A DNA stretch of 64,000 bases from Caecibacteroides pullorum. Its GTDB lineage: Bacteria; Bacteroidota; Bacteroidia; Bacteroidales; Bacteroidaceae. The translations under genes were made by a program, and so were the position numbers. Each line of letters begins with the position of its first letter. The stretch's first letter is position 1. The notes under the pieces are model-generated. The model was not told the origin of the DNA, ran no database searches, and saw only the letters and a program-made list of their open reading frames with translations. The DNA lies in NCBI RefSeq assembly GCF_019239235.1, contig NZ_JAAZTS010000011.1, forward strand, positions 1 to 64,000, given 5' to 3'. Positions 63,939 to 64,000 of the stretch are shown one piece after another.

Positions 63939-64000
63939 CTATTTCTGTGCGTACTTCATATACATATTTTCGACCTTCTTCCTCATTTCTTCTCTGAGGT
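63939..64000 (-). CDS. C-terminal end of a gene cut by the window edge
   Basis: An open frame enters from the right edge and ends at TAG; it reads LREEMRKKVENMYMKYAQK, a charged helix. It lies 36 bases upstream of the 193-residue gene on the same strand. Too short to assign. Confidence 0.4.
   Translation of the reverse strand, partial: LREEMRKKVENMYMKYAQK

Noticed and set aside
1-64000. tRNA or rRNA genes
   Set aside because: No cloverleaf with CCA-like end or rRNA core sequence was noticed on reading either strand; a tRNA scan would be decisive.

Overview
The window looks like the chromosome of a gut Bacteroidaceae member (Bacteroides or Phocaeicola type). The evidence is a hybrid two-component regulator with a sugar-binding sensor, many secreted and lipoprotein glycan-active enzymes, several Bacteroidota-restricted families (types DUF4494, DUF5687, DUF5107), and Bacteroides sigma-type promoters (TTTG, about 19 bases, TAnnTTTG) with no strong Shine-Dalgarno sites. 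Assignments rest on reading motifs in the translated sequence; no database search was run.

Layout. (1) 0.2-9.9 kb: a serine-type sulfatase diverges from a three-gene operon for an M60-like metalloprotease, a secreted glycoside-hydrolase-like protein and a DUF5107/TPR protein, which suggests attack on sulfated host glycoprotein. (2) 10-17.4 kb: housekeeping genes: dihydroorotate dehydrogenase-like protein, YggS, DUF4494, Tpx, then glnS-TPR-DUF368 on the minus strand. (3) 17.4-22.6 kb: a candidate 6S-like RNA, a REP-like inverted repeat, and the phosphate uptake locus, with pstS divergent from pstCAB-phoU around clear Pho-box-like 11-bp repeats. PstC carries an inserted PstS-like lobe. (4) 22.6-34.3 kb: a raffinose/sucrose-type locus (sensor-regulator, fructokinase, MFS importer, GH36, lipoprotein GH32, TonB-dependent receptor) with no SusC/SusD pair and an in-frame 42-bp tandem repeat between two of its genes. 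(5) 34.5-37.5 kb: a tightly overlapped three-gene operon ending in a GH28 polygalacturonase. (6) 37.6-51.9 kb: gdhA; metY, malic enzyme and an overlapping 57-codon membrane protein; amidase, NlpC/P60 lipoprotein, ABC exporter, M16 protease, lipid kinase, miaA. (7) 52.4-64 kb: an AT-rich accessory region with a 1222-residue RecQ-type helicase, a type I restriction-modification system (hsdM-hsdS-hsdR), a leucine-rich-repeat protein and a possible sliding-clamp-fold protein. This is a probable defence island.

Two patterns run across regions. Four intergenic sites carry direct repeats with a 21-22 bp period, in groups of three or six, with hairpin-capable units; two of these sites also share a 54-bp element with conserved ends. 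The best candidates for something undescribed are this repeat family, the large helicase of the defence island, and the PstC domain insertion.
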